Positions 7,237-7,691 of a stretch of 7,691 bases of DNA are shown in pieces. The first letter of the stretch is position 1; the number at the start of each line of letters is the position of its first letter. The notes beneath the pieces are model-generated. The model saw only the letters and a list, made by a program, of their open reading frames with translations. It was not told the DNA's origin and searched no databases. Source of the stretch: Lachnoclostridium sp. UBA6475 (GTDB lineage: Bacteria > Bacillota > Clostridia > Lachnospirales > Lachnospiraceae); assembly GCA_002435545.1 (NCBI GenBank), contig DJNB01000100.1, positions 1 through 7,691 on the forward strand, read 5' to 3'. A program made the position numbers and the translations under genes.

Positions 7237-7691
7237 ATGATATTCGGACGATTTCGCCGGAAAAAAGCGGAACCGGAAGTGATAGAAGAGATGCCGCCGG
7301 AAAATGAGGTGGAGACAATTGAAAAAGAATTGGAAGCGGAAGCGGCTGAGCAGAAGGAAAAAGTAGACCTGAAAGACAAGAAGCAGCGCATAGAGTATAT
7401 ACAGCGGCTGCAGGAGGGAATCCGCGAAGCCGGACAGCAGAATGAACGGGTCAAAGAAGAGTATGCGGATGTGACGTCGCACCTAAAGGATATCCAATTG
7501 ATGGATCAGGCGCTGGAGGAAGAAAAAGAAGTGCTGACAACGACGGCAGCGGCAATCGATCAATTGATCCGGGAGCGGGATTATCTGAAAAAGCGCCGGT
7601 ATAAGTTCAATGATGCACAGCGTCAGGCAACCAAGGATGCCGGTAAGATCGCAGGCCTCGATGTAAAGCGTATCATCAACGAGCCGACCGC
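7237..7691 (+). CDS. Coiled-coil cluster protein, partial, joined in frame to DnaK sequence
   Basis: The reading frame starts at 7237 after AAGGAGGAGA (7219-7228) and stays open to the window edge (151 complete codons), so it has no stop here. The first ~10 residues are basic ([10 protein letters not shown]). About 11-120 are highly charged, Lys/Glu/Gln-rich heptad-type coiled coil, including the block [15 protein letters not shown] (76-90). This matches the small coiled-coil proteins I associate with the DUF5716/DUF5717 cluster. Those usually end in membrane helices (from memory), and that part is not present. From residue 124 the sequence becomes a near-exact DnaK segment (see the separate entry). 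The true C-terminus of the coiled-coil gene is therefore unknown. The gene itself is well supported; the fused product is probably not real. Confidence 0.7.
7606..7691 (+). other. DnaK nucleotide-binding-domain fragment fused to the coiled-coil gene
   Basis: Codons 124-152 of the last reading frame read [18 protein letters not shown] and then [11 protein letters not shown]. This matches the highly conserved block of E. coli DnaK around residues 146-174, ending at the E171-P-T region. None of the preceding DnaK sequence is present: residue 123 and earlier are coiled coil. Codon use changes too. After 7630 all four lysines are AAG, all three isoleucines ATC, and threonine and asparagine are ACC and AAC, as in highly expressed genes. 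The upstream cluster prefers AAA and ACG/ACA. I interpret it as housekeeping dnaK sequence joined by assembly through a shared word. A true gene fusion or a recombination event is less likely. Confidence 0.75.

Noticed and set aside
7237..7691. A genuine new Hsp70 with a coiled-coil N-terminus
   Set aside because: The DnaK match begins abruptly in the middle of the nucleotide-binding domain, without the phosphate-1 region. The codon use changes at the join, so misassembly is the simpler explanation.
1..7691. CRISPR array, tRNA, rRNA, insertion sequence or phage genes
   Set aside because: There is no regularly spaced repeat series, tRNA-like cloverleaf, transposase or integrase, and no terminal repeats were seen on either strand.

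Overview
The window looks like a piece of a Lachnospiraceae-type (Clostridia, Firmicutes) genome. It has moderate GC, strong AAAGGAGG-type ribosome binding sites, and two protein families (DUF5716 and DUF5717) that I know mainly from Lachnospiraceae. Every supported gene is on the + strand. The last ~85 bases carry a DnaK segment fused in frame to an unrelated gene, so the right edge is probably a chimeric contig end.

Layout. Bases 1-196 are a GC-rich leader with two imperfect copies of a motif that could fold, ending in a strong Shine-Dalgarno. Bases 197-730 encode a small MntP/YtaF-type membrane protein (predicted divalent-metal exporter). Bases 731-929 are an AT-rich divider: a long hairpin with a T-rich tail (likely terminator), then a near-consensus sigma-A promoter (848-876) and a small inverted repeat in the predicted 5' untranslated region.

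From 930 to the right edge runs a tightly packed, one-direction gene cluster. (1) A three-helix membrane protein with a helical C-terminal domain, which looks like an M50 site-2 protease whose HExxH motif has decayed to AALGN. (2) A 1090-residue DUF5717 protein: beta domain, charged linker, long helical-repeat solenoid with a beta insert, beta C-terminal domain. (3) A 403-residue DUF5716 protein with the actin/Hsp70 fold order but degraded phosphate-binding loops, plus an Hsp70-like C-terminal beta domain. (4) A 266-residue TPR-containing protein. (5) The start of a coiled-coil protein.

How they may work together (inference): the four complete genes and the coiled-coil gene look like one co-expressed, membrane-associated protein assembly. 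It would be built from a pseudo-protease anchor, a giant solenoid scaffold, a pseudo-chaperone and a TPR adaptor. I know of no published function for this assembly. It is the best candidate in the window for an undescribed system.
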